Source: an uncultured Verrucomicrobiota bacterium
GTDB lineage: Bacteria > Verrucomicrobiota > Kiritimatiellia > RFP12 > UBA3636
DNA: 47,222 bases
Direction of reading: 5' to 3'
Assembly (NCBI GenBank): GCA_947169825.1
Contig: CAMVRE010000005.1
Coordinates: forward strand, 1 to 47,222
The notes under the pieces: model-generated
What the model saw: the letters and a program-made list of their open reading frames with translations, nothing else
What the model was told of the DNA's origin: nothing
The model's database searches: none
Shown here: positions 7,702-16,106 of the stretch, piece by piece
Numbering within the stretch: the stretch's first letter is position 1
How the letters are laid out: each line of letters starts with the position of its first letter
Made by a program: the position numbers and the translations under genes

Positions 7702-8853
7702 ATGAACGAACACCCTCCATCCGTTCCGGATCGCCGCTCCGAGGAGGAGCGGGCGGCGGAGGACGCGCTCGTTCCGATCGTTCTGGGAGCGTTCTTCGGC
7801 GGAACGGCGGGACTGGCCGCCGCAGGCGGCATCCTCGGGGCGTTCGCCTGCTTCGGTCTGGTCAAGATCCTCCACCGCGAATACCAATACTGGATGCGAC
7901 GGGGCTACTATGGCTGCGAGCGGCGCCGCGAGGAGGCCCACCGGACGTTCGAGGCGGGCATCGCCGCCCTGAAGGACGACCCCGCGCATTGGGCGGCGAA
8001 CTACAAGCGCGTCTTCGCGGACTACATCGCCGAGTTGCGTCGGATCGACGCCGACCTCGAGCGCGAGACCCGGCGCAGCCCCTTGTTCTACGCGGCGAAG
8101 AGCTTCCGGCGCAAGCGCGGCGAGCGCCGGGTCGACGGCGGAGGATCGGGGTCCCGAAACCGGGACACGCGCTGGGGCGGGACGCCGTGGGAATCACCGA
8201 AGGCGCGGGCGTCGCGCCGACGCCGGCGCGAGAGACGATTGGCCCTCTGGCGCGAATGGGCCCGAAACTTCGCAGAGGCGGTGCGGCTCGGAAGAACCCC
8301 GCCGCCCTCCCCCACGGAGCGCCGCGTCGGCGGAGGGGCTCCGATCCGCCGCCTCTGCGAACGGTCGTCGAGCCCGCCCCCGTCACCGGAAGCGCTTCTC
8401 GCCCAATACGAGAAGGCGAAGGGACGCGGATCCGTGGAGGAGAAACTCCGGCTTGGGTCAATGATGCTCGACATCGAGGCGGCGGTCGACAGCTCGCTCG
8501 TGCGCGATCCGAGCGGCGAGATCGTCGGGCGCAACGCCGGCGTGCGGGGGTGGATCGCGGAGCATTGCCCGGAGCTCTCCCGGCACTACGCCTCGCTGAT
8601 GGGCTACCGGCGGCTCGCGGACGAGTTCCGCAAGGTCCACGGCCTGCGCGACCCGCACCCCGCCGCCCGGCTGCTCGAGAAGACGTTTCCCGCCGAGGCG
8701 TTCTCGCCGACCGTCCGTCCGGCAATGAGCGCGAGCCATGCCGCCGCGCGGCGGCTTCTCGCCTCGCCCGCCGCAAGGACGGCGAAGGGCTTCGCCGAGG
8801 CGCTGGCGCGGGAGCGAAGACGGGGCATCGTGCCGCGAAGACGGACGGGATAG
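7702..8853 (+). CDS. Membrane-anchored basic protein of unknown function
   Basis: No family recognised. The 383-aa product has a short charged N-terminus, a Gly/Ala-rich hydrophobic segment at about 24-56 (LVPIVLGAFFGGTAGLAAAG and on) that could span the membrane once or as a hairpin, then a soluble region with conserved-looking aromatic residues (HREYQYWMRRGYYG). A very Arg-rich, low-complexity middle follows (about 130-225). The C-terminal block (about 235-345) looks like a folded domain: LRLGSMMLDIEAAVDSS, EIVGRNAGVRGW and MGYRRLADEF are distinct motifs. The ATG is fixed by the promoter 14 nt away. An AT-rich island precedes it and mreC converges on its 3' end 5 nt away. It may be an accessory gene; no function is proposed. 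Confidence 0.7.
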   Translation: MNEHPPSVPDRRSEEERAAEDALVPIVLGAFFGGTAGLAAAGGILGAFACFGLVKILHREYQYWMRRGYYGCERRREEAHRTFEAGIAALKDDPAHWAANYKRVFADYIAELRRIDADLERETRRSPLFYAAKSFRRKRGERRVDGGGSGSRNRDTRWGGTPWESPKARASRRRRRERRLALWREWARNFAEAVRLGRTPPPSPTERRVGGGAPIRRLCERSSSPPPSPEALLAQYEKAKGRGSVEEKLRLGSMMLDIEAAVDSSLVRDPSGEIVGRNAGVRGWIAEHCPELSRHYASLMGYRRLADEFRKVHGLRDPHPAARLLEKTFPAEAFSPTVRPAMSASHAAARRLLASPAARTAKGFAEALARERRRGIVPRRRTG

Positions 8854-8858
8854 CCCGT

Positions 8859-9719
8859 CTACCGCGGCTCCACCGGAGCGGCTGAGGAACGGACGACGAA
8901 GACGCGGCGGAGGGCGCCGAAGTCCACGTAGGGCGCGACGACCGCGCGCTGGTAGAGGCGAGAGTCGTCGGGGCCGGCCTCGGAGACGACGCCGACGGGG
9001 AGGCCAGCCGGATAGACGCCGCCGAGTCCGCTCGTGAAAACGCGCGCGCCGGGGGCGACGGCGGCGTCCTTGTCGAGATACTCGACGGTGAACGGCGCGG
9101 AGGCGTGGAGCATCTCGAGCGTGCGGTCGCCGCGCGCAATGCCGCCGCCCTGCATGACGCCGCGGAGGGCGCCGGCCGGCGTCTCGACGACGCAGGAGAG
9201 GCGGCTGTTGGCGTCGGAAAGGAGGAGAATGTCCGCGGTGCGCTCGGTGACGGAGATTACGCGGCCGACGAGCCCCGCGGCGGCGAGGACGGGCTGGCCG
9301 GGCGCGACGCCGTCGCGCGAGCCGCGGGCGACGCGGATCTCGTCGCGCCACCCGGTGGCGCCGCCGCGCGACAGGATCTCGGCGCAGACGAGGCGCGGAT
9401 CCTTGGCCACGAGGCCGAGCGCGCGCCGGAGGCCCTCGTTCTCGGCGCGGAGGCGGTCGGTCTCGAGCTGGGCGGCCCGCAGGCGCTCGACCTCGGCGGC
9501 GAGCTCGTCGCGCTCCGCGGCGGCGGAGGCGCCGCCGGAGAACGCGGCGGAAAGACGGGAGAAGAACGCGGGGACGGTCCGGACGAAGTTCCCGAAGGGC
9601 GCGTTGGCGGCGCGCGCGGAACGCTCCGCCGACGGCCCGAGCCGCACGGCGAGCGCGAAATACGCGGCCGCGGCGGCAAGCGCGACGGCGGCGAGAGAGA
9701 TTCGCGTTCGGGTGGTCAT
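8859..9719 (-). CDS. mreC: Rod shape-determining protein MreC
   Basis: A bitopic periplasmic scaffold that couples MreB filaments to peptidoglycan synthesis during elongation. The 286-aa product has one N-terminal membrane segment (about 8-26), then a coiled coil (about 68-100, with ERDELAAEVERLRAAQ), and then the beta-rich MreC domain (about 105-278) with GVAPGQPVL, AAGLVGRVI and LSDANSRLSCVV. The length is normal for the family. It lies 54 nt downstream of mreB in the same direction. No mreD, pbp2 or rodA follows; the convergent 383-aa gene ends 5 nt away. Confidence 0.95.
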   Translation of the reverse strand: MTTRTRISLAAVALAAAAAYFALAVRLGPSAERSARAANAPFGNFVRTVPAFFSRLSAAFSGGASAAAERDELAAEVERLRAAQLETDRLRAENEGLRRALGLVAKDPRLVCAEILSRGGATGWRDEIRVARGSRDGVAPGQPVLAAAGLVGRVISVTERTADILLLSDANSRLSCVVETPAGALRGVMQGGGIARGDRTLEMLHASAPFTVEYLDKDAAVAPGARVFTSGLGGVYPAGLPVGVVSEAGPDDSRLYQRAVVAPYVDFGALRRVFVVRSSAAPVEPR

Positions 9720-9773
9720 GGTCCGGCTCCTCCGCCCGGGGTTCCGGCGGCCGGAAGCCGGGCGCGCGACGCG

Positions 9774-10817
9774 CTAGCGGGCGCGCGAGTCCGGGACCGC
9801 GGCCTTCGAGAGCCACTCGATCTGGTCGAGGACGCGGCCCGCGCCCTCGGCGACGGCGGAGAGCGGATCGTCCGCCACGTGGACCGGCAGCTGCGTCATC
9901 TCCGCGATGCGGCGGTCGATGCCGGTGAGCAGCGAGCCGCCGCCCGCGAGCATCATGCCGCGGTCGACGAGGTCCGCGGAGAGCTCCGGCGGCGCGTTCT
10001 CGAGGCAGCGGGTGACGCTGAAGACGATCTCGGTCACGACGTCGTTGAGGGCCTCCTCGCGGATCTCCTGCGAGGTGATCTCGAGCGTGATCGGGCGGCC
10101 CTTCACCAGGTCGCGGCCCTTCACCTCGTAGGTGAGCTCCTGCTCGAGCTTGTAGGCGGACCCGATCTTGATCTTGATGTCCTCCGCCATGCGCTCGCCG
10201 ATGAGCAGGTTGTAGCGGTCCTTCATGTGCTCGATGATGGCGCGGTCCATCTCGTCGCCGCCGACGCGGACGGAGCGGGAGTAGACGATGCCCGCGAGGG
10301 AGATGAGCGCGACGTCCGTCGTGCCGCCGCCGATGTCCACGATCATGCTGCCGGCCGGCTCCGTGACGGGCATGCCGACGCCGATCGCGGCGGCCATCGG
10401 CTCCTCGATGAGGAAGACCTGGCGGGCGCCGGCGTGGAGCGCGGCCTCCTTGACGGCCGTCTTCTCCACCTGCGAGATGTCTCCGGGGACGGCGATCACC
10501 GCGCGCGGCTTGCGCATCGCGTGGCGTTGGACGTTCGTCTTCCTGATGCAATACTGCAGCATCTTCTGCGTGATGTCCGGATCCTGGATCACGCCCTGGC
10601 GCATGGGACGGACGGCGGTGATGTTGCCGGGCGTGCGGCCGAGCATGCGCTTGGCCTCCTCGCCGACGGCGAGGACGCGGTGCGTGCCCTCCTGCACGGC
10701 GACGACGGACGGCTCGCGCAGGATGATGCCGCGATCCTTGGCGTAGACCAGGGTGTTGGCGGTGCCAAGGTCGATGCCGATATCGTTGGTGAAGAGGTTC
10801 TTGAACTTGTTCCACAT
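9774..10817 (-). CDS. mreB: Rod shape-determining protein MreB
   Basis: A bacterial actin that directs the cell-wall elongation complex. The 347-aa length is typical. Visible motifs are the phosphate-1 loop GIDLGTANTLVY (near 13-24), VVAVQEG, the phosphate-2 loop IVDIGGGTTDVALIS (about 160) and the adenosine motif MMLAGGGSLLTGID (about 288-301). The N-terminal MWNKFKNLF could be the amphipathic membrane-binding helix seen in Gram-negative MreB. It is first in an mreB-mreC unit driven by a near-consensus promoter at 10865-10893. Identification is secure. Confidence 0.98.
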   Translation of the reverse strand: MWNKFKNLFTNDIGIDLGTANTLVYAKDRGIILREPSVVAVQEGTHRVLAVGEEAKRMLGRTPGNITAVRPMRQGVIQDPDITQKMLQYCIRKTNVQRHAMRKPRAVIAVPGDISQVEKTAVKEAALHAGARQVFLIEEPMAAAIGVGMPVTEPAGSMIVDIGGGTTDVALISLAGIVYSRSVRVGGDEMDRAIIEHMKDRYNLLIGERMAEDIKIKIGSAYKLEQELTYEVKGRDLVKGRPITLEITSQEIREEALNDVVTEIVFSVTRCLENAPPELSADLVDRGMMLAGGGSLLTGIDRRIAEMTQLPVHVADDPLSAVAEGAGRVLDQIEWLSKAAVPDSRAR

Positions 10818-10864
10818 ATCGGGGAAGGGGGATGGGTGGTTTCCGGTGCGTGAAATCGCCGGCG

Positions 10865-10893
10865 ATTATAGGCGGAACGCGCGCGCGTGGCAA
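10865..10893 (-). promoter_or_regulatory. Strong promoter of mreB-mreC
   Basis: TTGCCA, 17 nt, TATAAT (perfect -10). It leaves a leader of about 40 nt before the mreB ATG. Confidence 0.85.
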
Positions 10894-10977
10894 GCGCTAT
10901 TTCCCGACGGCGCCACTGCCCGACGGGGCGCGGGCGCCTCCCGCAGACCGGAGCCGCGGCCCGTCCGAGGGGGAGCT

Positions 10978-11052
10978 TGGCACCCCCAAGCGGAGTCGGA
11001 CCGCTCTTCCATGGATGAAAACCATGTGTCCTAACCGATAGACGATGGGGGC
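10978..11052 (-). tRNA. tRNA-Glu (anticodon TTC)
   Basis: A 75-nt cloverleaf with acceptor GCCCCCA/TGGGGGT, D-stem GTCT/GGAC, anticodon arm CATGG-TTTTCAT-CCATG giving TTC, T-stem AGCGG/CCGCT, discriminator G and an encoded CCA. The T-loop reads TCCGACT, so position 55 is C instead of the near-universal T. It lies 14 nt downstream of tRNA-Met on the same strand and probably shares its promoter. Confidence 0.93.
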
Positions 11053-11066
11053 GCGGACAAAAAGAA

Positions 11067-11142
11067 TGGTGGCGAGGGAGGGACTCGAACCCACGACCAG
11101 CGGATTATGATTCCGATGCTCTACCGACTGAGCTATCTCGCC
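11067..11142 (-). tRNA. tRNA-Met (anticodon CAT), with three stem mismatches
   Basis: A 76-nt cloverleaf starting GGCGAGATAGCTC, anticodon loop ATCATAA (CAT), discriminator A and an encoded CCA. The normal G1-C72 pair marks it as an elongator-type or CAU-Ile type tRNA rather than an initiator. Three pairs are non-canonical: A7 with C66, T27 with C43, and T50 with T64. It is first in a two-tRNA unit with tRNA-Glu. Confidence 0.9.
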
Positions 11143-11178
11143 ACGTGCCGACCGCGCAACGCGCGACGACGGGGCGGG

Positions 11179-11207
11179 AGAATACCAGAGCCCCGCCCCG
11201 GGGTCAA
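11179..11207 (-). promoter_or_regulatory. Promoter of the tRNA-Met/tRNA-Glu unit
   Basis: TTGACC, 17 nt, TATTCT. The same -10 hexamer TATTCT preceded by CTGG is used by the tRNA-Asp promoter at 16675-16703. Confidence 0.8.
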
Positions 11208-11216
11208 CCGAAATCT

Positions 11217-12341
11217 TCAAACGAGGGAACGGTAGACCGCGAGCGTCTCCCGGGCGCAGCGCTCCCAGGTGAACGAGGCCGCATGCGCGCGGCCCGCGGT
11301 CGCGCGCTCCGCGCGCGCGGCAGGGTCCTCGCGCAGGAGGCGCAGCGCGGCGGCGGCCCATTCGTCCGCGTCGAAGCCGCGCACAATCTCCGCCGCGCCT
11401 CCGAGAACCTCGGGGAGCGAGCCGCCGCCGGACGAGAGCACCGGCGCACCGCACGCCATCGCCTCGAGCGGCGGGAATCCGAACCCCTCGTAGAACGACG
11501 GGATCGCGAAGAGGGACGCGTCCGTGTAGAGCGCGTCGAGCAGGCCGTCCGGCACGTAGCGCACGTAGTGCAGGCGTCCCGGAAACCGCCTCTCCGCCTC
11601 CGCGAAGCGCGCGAAGATCGGCTCGCACCGCCAGCCCGGCGCGCCGGCGACGACGAGGTCGTAGCCCTCCGGCGCGATCTTCTCCCAGAAGTCCACGAGG
11701 AAGGGCAGGTTCTTGCGCGGCTCCACGGTGCCCACGTCGAGAAGGAACGGCCGCCCGAGGCCGAGCTTGGCACGGACCTCCGCGACGCGCTCCGGCGGCG
11801 CGGGGCGGAAGTCCGGCGAGATGCCGAGCGCCGTCGCGTGCACCTTGCCGCGCGAGGCGGGAAGCAGCTCCTCGATCTCGCGCCTCGAGAACTCCGAGTC
11901 CGTGATCACCGCATCGGCGCGCTCGACGGTGCGCGCGACGTTGGCGTGCAGATAGGCGCGGTTGCGCGCCTCGGCGAACTCCGGGAAGCGCTCGAACGAC
12001 ATGTCGTGGATCGAGACCGCGACGCGCCCGCGACGCACGGGCCGCGCGACGAAGTTCGTGAAGTGGAAGACGTCCGCCGGCCCGGAGAAGCGGTCGAACG
12101 CCGGGGCGCCGAGCTTCGTCCAGAGCTTCTGCATCACGGCGCCCGGAAGCAGCCGGAACGCGCGCGCCTCGGCGCCCGGGACGGGATCCGGCGGCGCCTT
12201 GCGGCGGAAGTCGCAGAAGAAGAGCCGCAGCGATTCCTCCGGCGCGAGCGCCGGAAGAAGGCCGCGCGCGAGCATCCGCGTGTAGCGTCCGATGCCGGCG
12301 CCCTGCGCGACGGCGGGCTGGTAGTCGAGGCAGATCCTCAT
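11217..12341 (-). CDS. Glycosyltransferase family 4 (GT-B fold)
   Basis: A cytoplasmic or membrane-associated retaining glycosyltransferase that moves a nucleotide-activated sugar onto a lipid or polysaccharide; the acceptor is unknown. The 374-aa product starts MRICLDYQPAV with the N-terminal motif GIGRYTRML, has VSIHDMSFERFPEF and ITDSEFSRREIEEL in the acceptor domain, LDVGTVEPRKN at the linker and the donor-site EX7E motif in EGFGFPPLE near residue 285. I chose ATG 12341 because this is where the conserved N-terminus begins; a GTG at 12371 would add ten unconserved residues. It is the last gene of the rsfS-lpxL-GT-C operon, 41 nt after the previous stop. It ends in TGA, an exception here. 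Confidence 0.92.
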   Translation of the reverse strand: MRICLDYQPAVAQGAGIGRYTRMLARGLLPALAPEESLRLFFCDFRRKAPPDPVPGAEARAFRLLPGAVMQKLWTKLGAPAFDRFSGPADVFHFTNFVARPVRRGRVAVSIHDMSFERFPEFAEARNRAYLHANVARTVERADAVITDSEFSRREIEELLPASRGKVHATALGISPDFRPAPPERVAEVRAKLGLGRPFLLDVGTVEPRKNLPFLVDFWEKIAPEGYDLVVAGAPGWRCEPIFARFAEAERRFPGRLHYVRYVPDGLLDALYTDASLFAIPSFYEGFGFPPLEAMACGAPVLSSGGGSLPEVLGGAAEIVRGFDADEWAAAALRLLREDPAARAERATAGRAHAASFTWERCARETLAVYRSLV

Positions 12342-12382
12342 GGTCGAACGGTCATGGTTGGAGGGTCGCACGGTCTCTCATG

Positions 12383-15145
12383 CTAGCGAACCGGCGCGAC
12401 GGCGGGTGGACGGAGCGCGGCGCGGAGGGTCTCGGCGGTTGCGGCGACGGGGGCGAGCGGATCCCAGGAGGCCTCGATCTCGCGAAGGAAGAGCAGGTCG
12501 TCCGGCGGGCGTTCGGGGATTTCGGGGCGGAAGCAAAGGAAGCCGTCGGAGGAGAGGCGCAGCGTCGCGGCGGCACGCGGGGATTCCGTCGGGGCCGGCA
12601 CGGCGGCGAAGGGCTCCGACTGACCGTCGAAAAGCGTCTGCCCGACGACCTCCGGCGCACGCGACGGGGGAAAGGAGACCTCGATGCGGTATTCGCCGGC
12701 GGGCAGGAAGAGATCGGTCGGCAGGAGGGGCCAGGCCATGGTTCGGCCGATGCGAAGGCGGGAGAAGTCGCGCAGCGCCTCGAACGGGACGCCGCAGACC
12801 GACGCGTCGGGCGGCGGACCATTGGTTTCCGCGGCCGCGGCGACGGCGCCCCGGAGGGCGTCGAACGCCGCGAGGGCGGCCTCCGCGGTCTTTCGCCACG
12901 CGGGATCGGGCGTCTCGCCCACGGCGGCGGCGCACAGCAGCGCCTCGACCGGTCCGGTGCCCGAGCCTTCGAGCGCGCCGGGCGCCGCGCGCAGGAGCGA
13001 GAGACCGTCGGCGGGGCGTCCGGCGCGGCGGAGCGAGTCGGCCGCCTCGGCGGGATCGGACGTGACGAATGTCAGGCAGGCGTTCGTTCCGTGCGGACCC
13101 CGGTAGCGCAGGCGCGAGATGCGGAAGATGCCGGGCGGCCAGGCACCCGGGGTTGCCGCGGGAGCGGCGGCGACGGCCGCGCCGCCGACCGCAAGCGGCT
13201 CCCGGGAGAGAGGGCCGAACGCACCGCGCCATTCAAGGCGGACGGGCGTGCCGTCCGGGGCGACATGGCGCGTAACGGCCCAGCGCGGGACGCCGTCGCG
13301 GGGAACATGAATCTCCGATCGGCTGCCGGTGGTGCGCTGTGCCTCGAGCGGACCGAACCATGCGGGACCGGACGCGTCCTGAAGCGGCGCGCCGGCGGGT
13401 ATGGCGACCAGAGGCCGTTCGAACGGGATGGGAACGTCCGGGCCGCCGGAGACGGGACGTCCGGGTTCTCTCGGAAGAAGCCAGAGCTCGGCGTCATGCT
13501 GCGCGAAGATGGGGCGCCGCGAACCCTCGGGCAGGCGCCAGGCGCGGAGGAGCATCGCGTCCCGGCGGAACGCCGCGAGGGACTGCCGGACCGATTCGAC
13601 CGGACGTCCGGAGAACGCCTCGCGGCGGCGGCCGGCGCGCTTCTCGTGCGAGGCGTCGTAGATCAGATAGCGGGGCGCGGCGTTCGCGACCTTCCGATCG
13701 GACAGCGATTCCGGATAGTTCTCCGGAATGCGGTCGCGAACGAGGAAATGCCCCGGAACGCCGGAGGAGGCGCGGATGACGTAGGCCTCCGCCGCCGCGC
13801 GGCCGTCGCGCGGGAATCCCTCGGCGAGGAATTCGCGGCACTCGGCGCGCATCTCGCGACGGCCGAACGCATCGAGGATCCGCATCGAGGAGACGAAGCC
13901 GGAGACGAGCGCGGCGACGAGCAGCACCGCCCCGGCGGCGAGCGGCAGCGCACGGCGGCGACGGGCGGACGGATCCGAGCGCAGCACGGTCGCGACGGGC
14001 AGCCCCGCGCCGAGCGAGAGCGCGGCGAGGAGGGGCAGCGTCTCCTGGTTGCGGAACCAGGGCAGGATCGCGAAGACGCCCGCGACGAAGAGCATGGAGA
14101 AGAGCGCGGGCCCCGCGAGCGCCCGACGCCAGGGGCGGCGGGCCCAGAACGGGACGGAAACGGCGCACCAGAGCGCGGGAAGAACGCCGATGCGGAGCGT
14201 TTCGCGGCAGAGCGATCCGAGCTTCGCGAGCGAACTGCCGACCTCCGCGTCATGCTTCATCCCCCCCGTCAGCGCGGCGCGGACGAGCTCCGGAGCGCGG
14301 TAGAGGATCGGCGTTCCGGCCACGAAGCCGAGCAGCGTCGCGGCGAGCGCGAGCGCCGCCCACGCGACCGCGCGGCCCGGTCGCCGGCCGCGCGCGCCGA
14401 GGAAGGCGGCGAGGATCGGCGGAACCAGCGCGAGCGGCGCGACGGTATACTTGCACGCGACGCAGAATCCCGACGCGAACCCCGACGCGAGGGCGAGGGG
14501 GAGAGAGCGGCGGCGGGCGGCCGCGGCCATCCCCCAGAACGAGAGCGCGAGCGAGACGAGGACGCCGAGGTCCGTCTCGCAGTAGTGGGCGTGCTCGAGA
14601 GGCGGGGAGAGCGAGAGGAAGAACGCCGCGGAGACGGCCGCGCCCGCCGTTCCGAGACCCGCCTCGAGCGCGGCGAGGCAGAGCAGCAGCGCGGTCAGCG
14701 CGTAGAGCAGCGAATTGAAGTCGCGGCCGTATTGGATGTGGCGGCGGAAGCGGTTGTCGGGCGGGGGCGTTCGGCGGAACGTCGCGGGATCGGTTGCATT
14801 CACGGCTCCATCCTGCGCGCGGCGGCGCTCCCTCGCGGCGCGGAGACGACTCGTGGTGGCGTCGATCCTCAGCTTGACGCGAACCAGCTCGAACCATCCG
14901 CCGGGATACGCCCGTTCACCGACGAAGCCCTGGGTCCGCACCTGGTTGATCCAGCGCGCGACAACGAGTTCGTCCGGGTGGAATCCGAGGCTCCACTCGA
15001 TGCCCGCGGAGGCCCACCACCACGCAAAGAGGAAAACCGAGAGCCCGAGGAGAAAACGCCTGCGGAACCCGCGGCGCGTCGCGGGGCGGTCGACCGTCGG
15101 TTCCACGCGGGAAGCGGAAACGTCTGTTTTCGCGATGTCGTTCAC
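12383..15145 (-). CDS. Large GT-C-type membrane glycosyltransferase-like protein
   Basis: A 920-aa inner-membrane protein, likely of the dolichyl/undecaprenyl-phosphate mannosyltransferase-like (PMT/ArnT) superfamily. TM1 is at about 24-41 (LLGLSVFLFAWWWASAG); the following periplasmic loop holds HPDELVVARW, matching the acidic loop motif of GT-C enzymes. About ten further TM segments run to about 400, followed by a 500-residue soluble tail without a recognised family. The start is a GTG whose last two bases belong to the TGA stop of the lpxL-like gene (GTGA overlap), which implies translational coupling and rules out the longer open frame upstream. Its neighbours, an acyltransferase and a GT4 enzyme, suggest lipid A or envelope glycolipid modification; that role is inference. 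Confidence 0.8.
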   Translation of the reverse strand: MNDIAKTDVSASRVEPTVDRPATRRGFRRRFLLGLSVFLFAWWWASAGIEWSLGFHPDELVVARWINQVRTQGFVGERAYPGGWFELVRVKLRIDATTSRLRAARERRRAQDGAVNATDPATFRRTPPPDNRFRRHIQYGRDFNSLLYALTALLLCLAALEAGLGTAGAAVSAAFFLSLSPPLEHAHYCETDLGVLVSLALSFWGMAAAARRRSLPLALASGFASGFCVACKYTVAPLALVPPILAAFLGARGRRPGRAVAWAALALAATLLGFVAGTPILYRAPELVRAALTGGMKHDAEVGSSLAKLGSLCRETLRIGVLPALWCAVSVPFWARRPWRRALAGPALFSMLFVAGVFAILPWFRNQETLPLLAALSLGAGLPVATVLRSDPSARRRRALPLAAGAVLLVAALVSGFVSSMRILDAFGRREMRAECREFLAEGFPRDGRAAAEAYVIRASSGVPGHFLVRDRIPENYPESLSDRKVANAAPRYLIYDASHEKRAGRRREAFSGRPVESVRQSLAAFRRDAMLLRAWRLPEGSRRPIFAQHDAELWLLPREPGRPVSGGPDVPIPFERPLVAIPAGAPLQDASGPAWFGPLEAQRTTGSRSEIHVPRDGVPRWAVTRHVAPDGTPVRLEWRGAFGPLSREPLAVGGAAVAAAPAATPGAWPPGIFRISRLRYRGPHGTNACLTFVTSDPAEAADSLRRAGRPADGLSLLRAAPGALEGSGTGPVEALLCAAAVGETPDPAWRKTAEAALAAFDALRGAVAAAAETNGPPPDASVCGVPFEALRDFSRLRIGRTMAWPLLPTDLFLPAGEYRIEVSFPPSRAPEVVGQTLFDGQSEPFAAVPAPTESPRAAATLRLSSDGFLCFRPEIPERPPDDLLFLREIEASWDPLAPVAATAETLRAALRPPAVAPVR

Positions 15146-16086
15146 GGGGTTTCGCACGCTGCTTCCGCGACGGGATCCAGGACCCAGCGCTTGTTGTACC
15201 AGAACCACTGCTCGGGCGTCGCGCGGATCGCGGCGTCGAAGCGCGAGAGGACCTCGCGCGTGATGCGCGCCTCCTCCGCGTCGCGGTCGGCGTCGGGGTC
15301 GGGACGCAGCGTCGGGAAGAACTCGATCTCGAAGCGCCGCCACGCGACGCGGCGCATCACGAGCGGCACGACGGGCGCGCCCGCCTGGATGGCCAGTAGC
15401 GCCATCCCGCGCGCGAGGTTCGCCGTCCCGCCGAGGAACGGCACCGCGAGCGCCGGCGTGCGCGAACGCGTGTCCGGCAGGATCGCGAAGACCTGGCCGC
15501 GCCGGATGCGGCGCAGCATCTCCAGGTAGACGCGCGGGCCGCCGTCGCGCTCCAGCACCTCCATGCCGTGCCCGCCGCGCATGCGGTTCATGAGGTCGTT
15601 CATGAACGGGTTGCGCTGCTTCGCGGCGACGCTGAAGATCGGAAGGCCCGCCAGCTCGACAAGCGAGCCGGCCAGGTCCCAGTTGCCGCAGTGCGGCAGC
15701 GCCAGCACGACGCCGCGCCCGCCCGCCTCCGCGAGCTCGGCGCGCAGGTGCGCGATCGCCTCGTCCGCCTGCGGGACCTGGCGGCGCAGCGCCGCCGCGT
15801 CGAAGCGGCGGATGCGGAGCATGTCGACGAGGTTGAAGGCCGTGTTGCGGAAGGAGAGCCACGCCGCGCGGCGGATGTCGCGCTCCGGCGCGTCCGGTCC
15901 GAGGACGAGCCGCAGGCGGCGCCGCGCCTCGCGGCGGCGGGATCCGGCGAGCGCGTAGGAGAGGCGGGCGAGCGGCCAGACGAGCGCCTGCGCGGCGGCG
16001 TGCGGCAGCGCGCGGACGAGCGCGCCGATCGCGAGCACGGCGCCGTATTCGAGGCGCCAGCGGACGGGATGCGGCTTGCCGGCCAT
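15142..16086 (-). CDS. Lipid A biosynthesis acyltransferase, LpxL/HtrB family
   Basis: A membrane-bound acyltransferase that adds a secondary fatty acyl chain to lipid A precursors. The 314-aa product has an N-terminal hydrophobic segment (about 10-30), the catalytic HX4D motif as HCGNWD in LALPHCGNWDLAGS, the region AAKQRNPFMNDLMNRMRG and ILPDTRSRTPALAVPFLG, with APVVPLVMRR and EQWFWYNKRW near the end, all typical of the family (about 300 aa). The ATG at 16086 begins the conserved protein; a much longer open frame upstream is a shadow. It sits 20 nt after rsfS and overlaps the next gene by GTGA. Presence of this enzyme indicates an outer membrane with lipid A. Confidence 0.94.
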   Translation of the reverse strand: MAGKPHPVRWRLEYGAVLAIGALVRALPHAAAQALVWPLARLSYALAGSRRREARRRLRLVLGPDAPERDIRRAAWLSFRNTAFNLVDMLRIRRFDAAALRRQVPQADEAIAHLRAELAEAGGRGVVLALPHCGNWDLAGSLVELAGLPIFSVAAKQRNPFMNDLMNRMRGGHGMEVLERDGGPRVYLEMLRRIRRGQVFAILPDTRSRTPALAVPFLGGTANLARGMALLAIQAGAPVVPLVMRRVAWRRFEIEFFPTLRPDPDADRDAEEARITREVLSRFDAAIRATPEQWFWYNKRWVLDPVAEAACETP

Positions 16087-16106
16087 TCGCTCCGTTCCCC
16101 CGCCGG

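Noticed and set aside
10897-11628. 243-aa minus-strand ORF over the two tRNA genes
   Set aside because: It reads through tRNA-Met and tRNA-Glu and the GT4 gene in a wrong frame.
12342-12371. GTG 12371 as GT4 start
   Set aside because: The ten extra residues come from repeat-like gap sequence and the family N-terminus begins at ATG 12341.
12380-15529. 1049-aa open frame opposite the GT-C gene, and the 1159-aa extension of that gene to 15862
   Set aside because: The first is an antisense shadow. The second runs into the lpxL-like gene; the GTGA overlap at 15142-15145 gives a coherent start.
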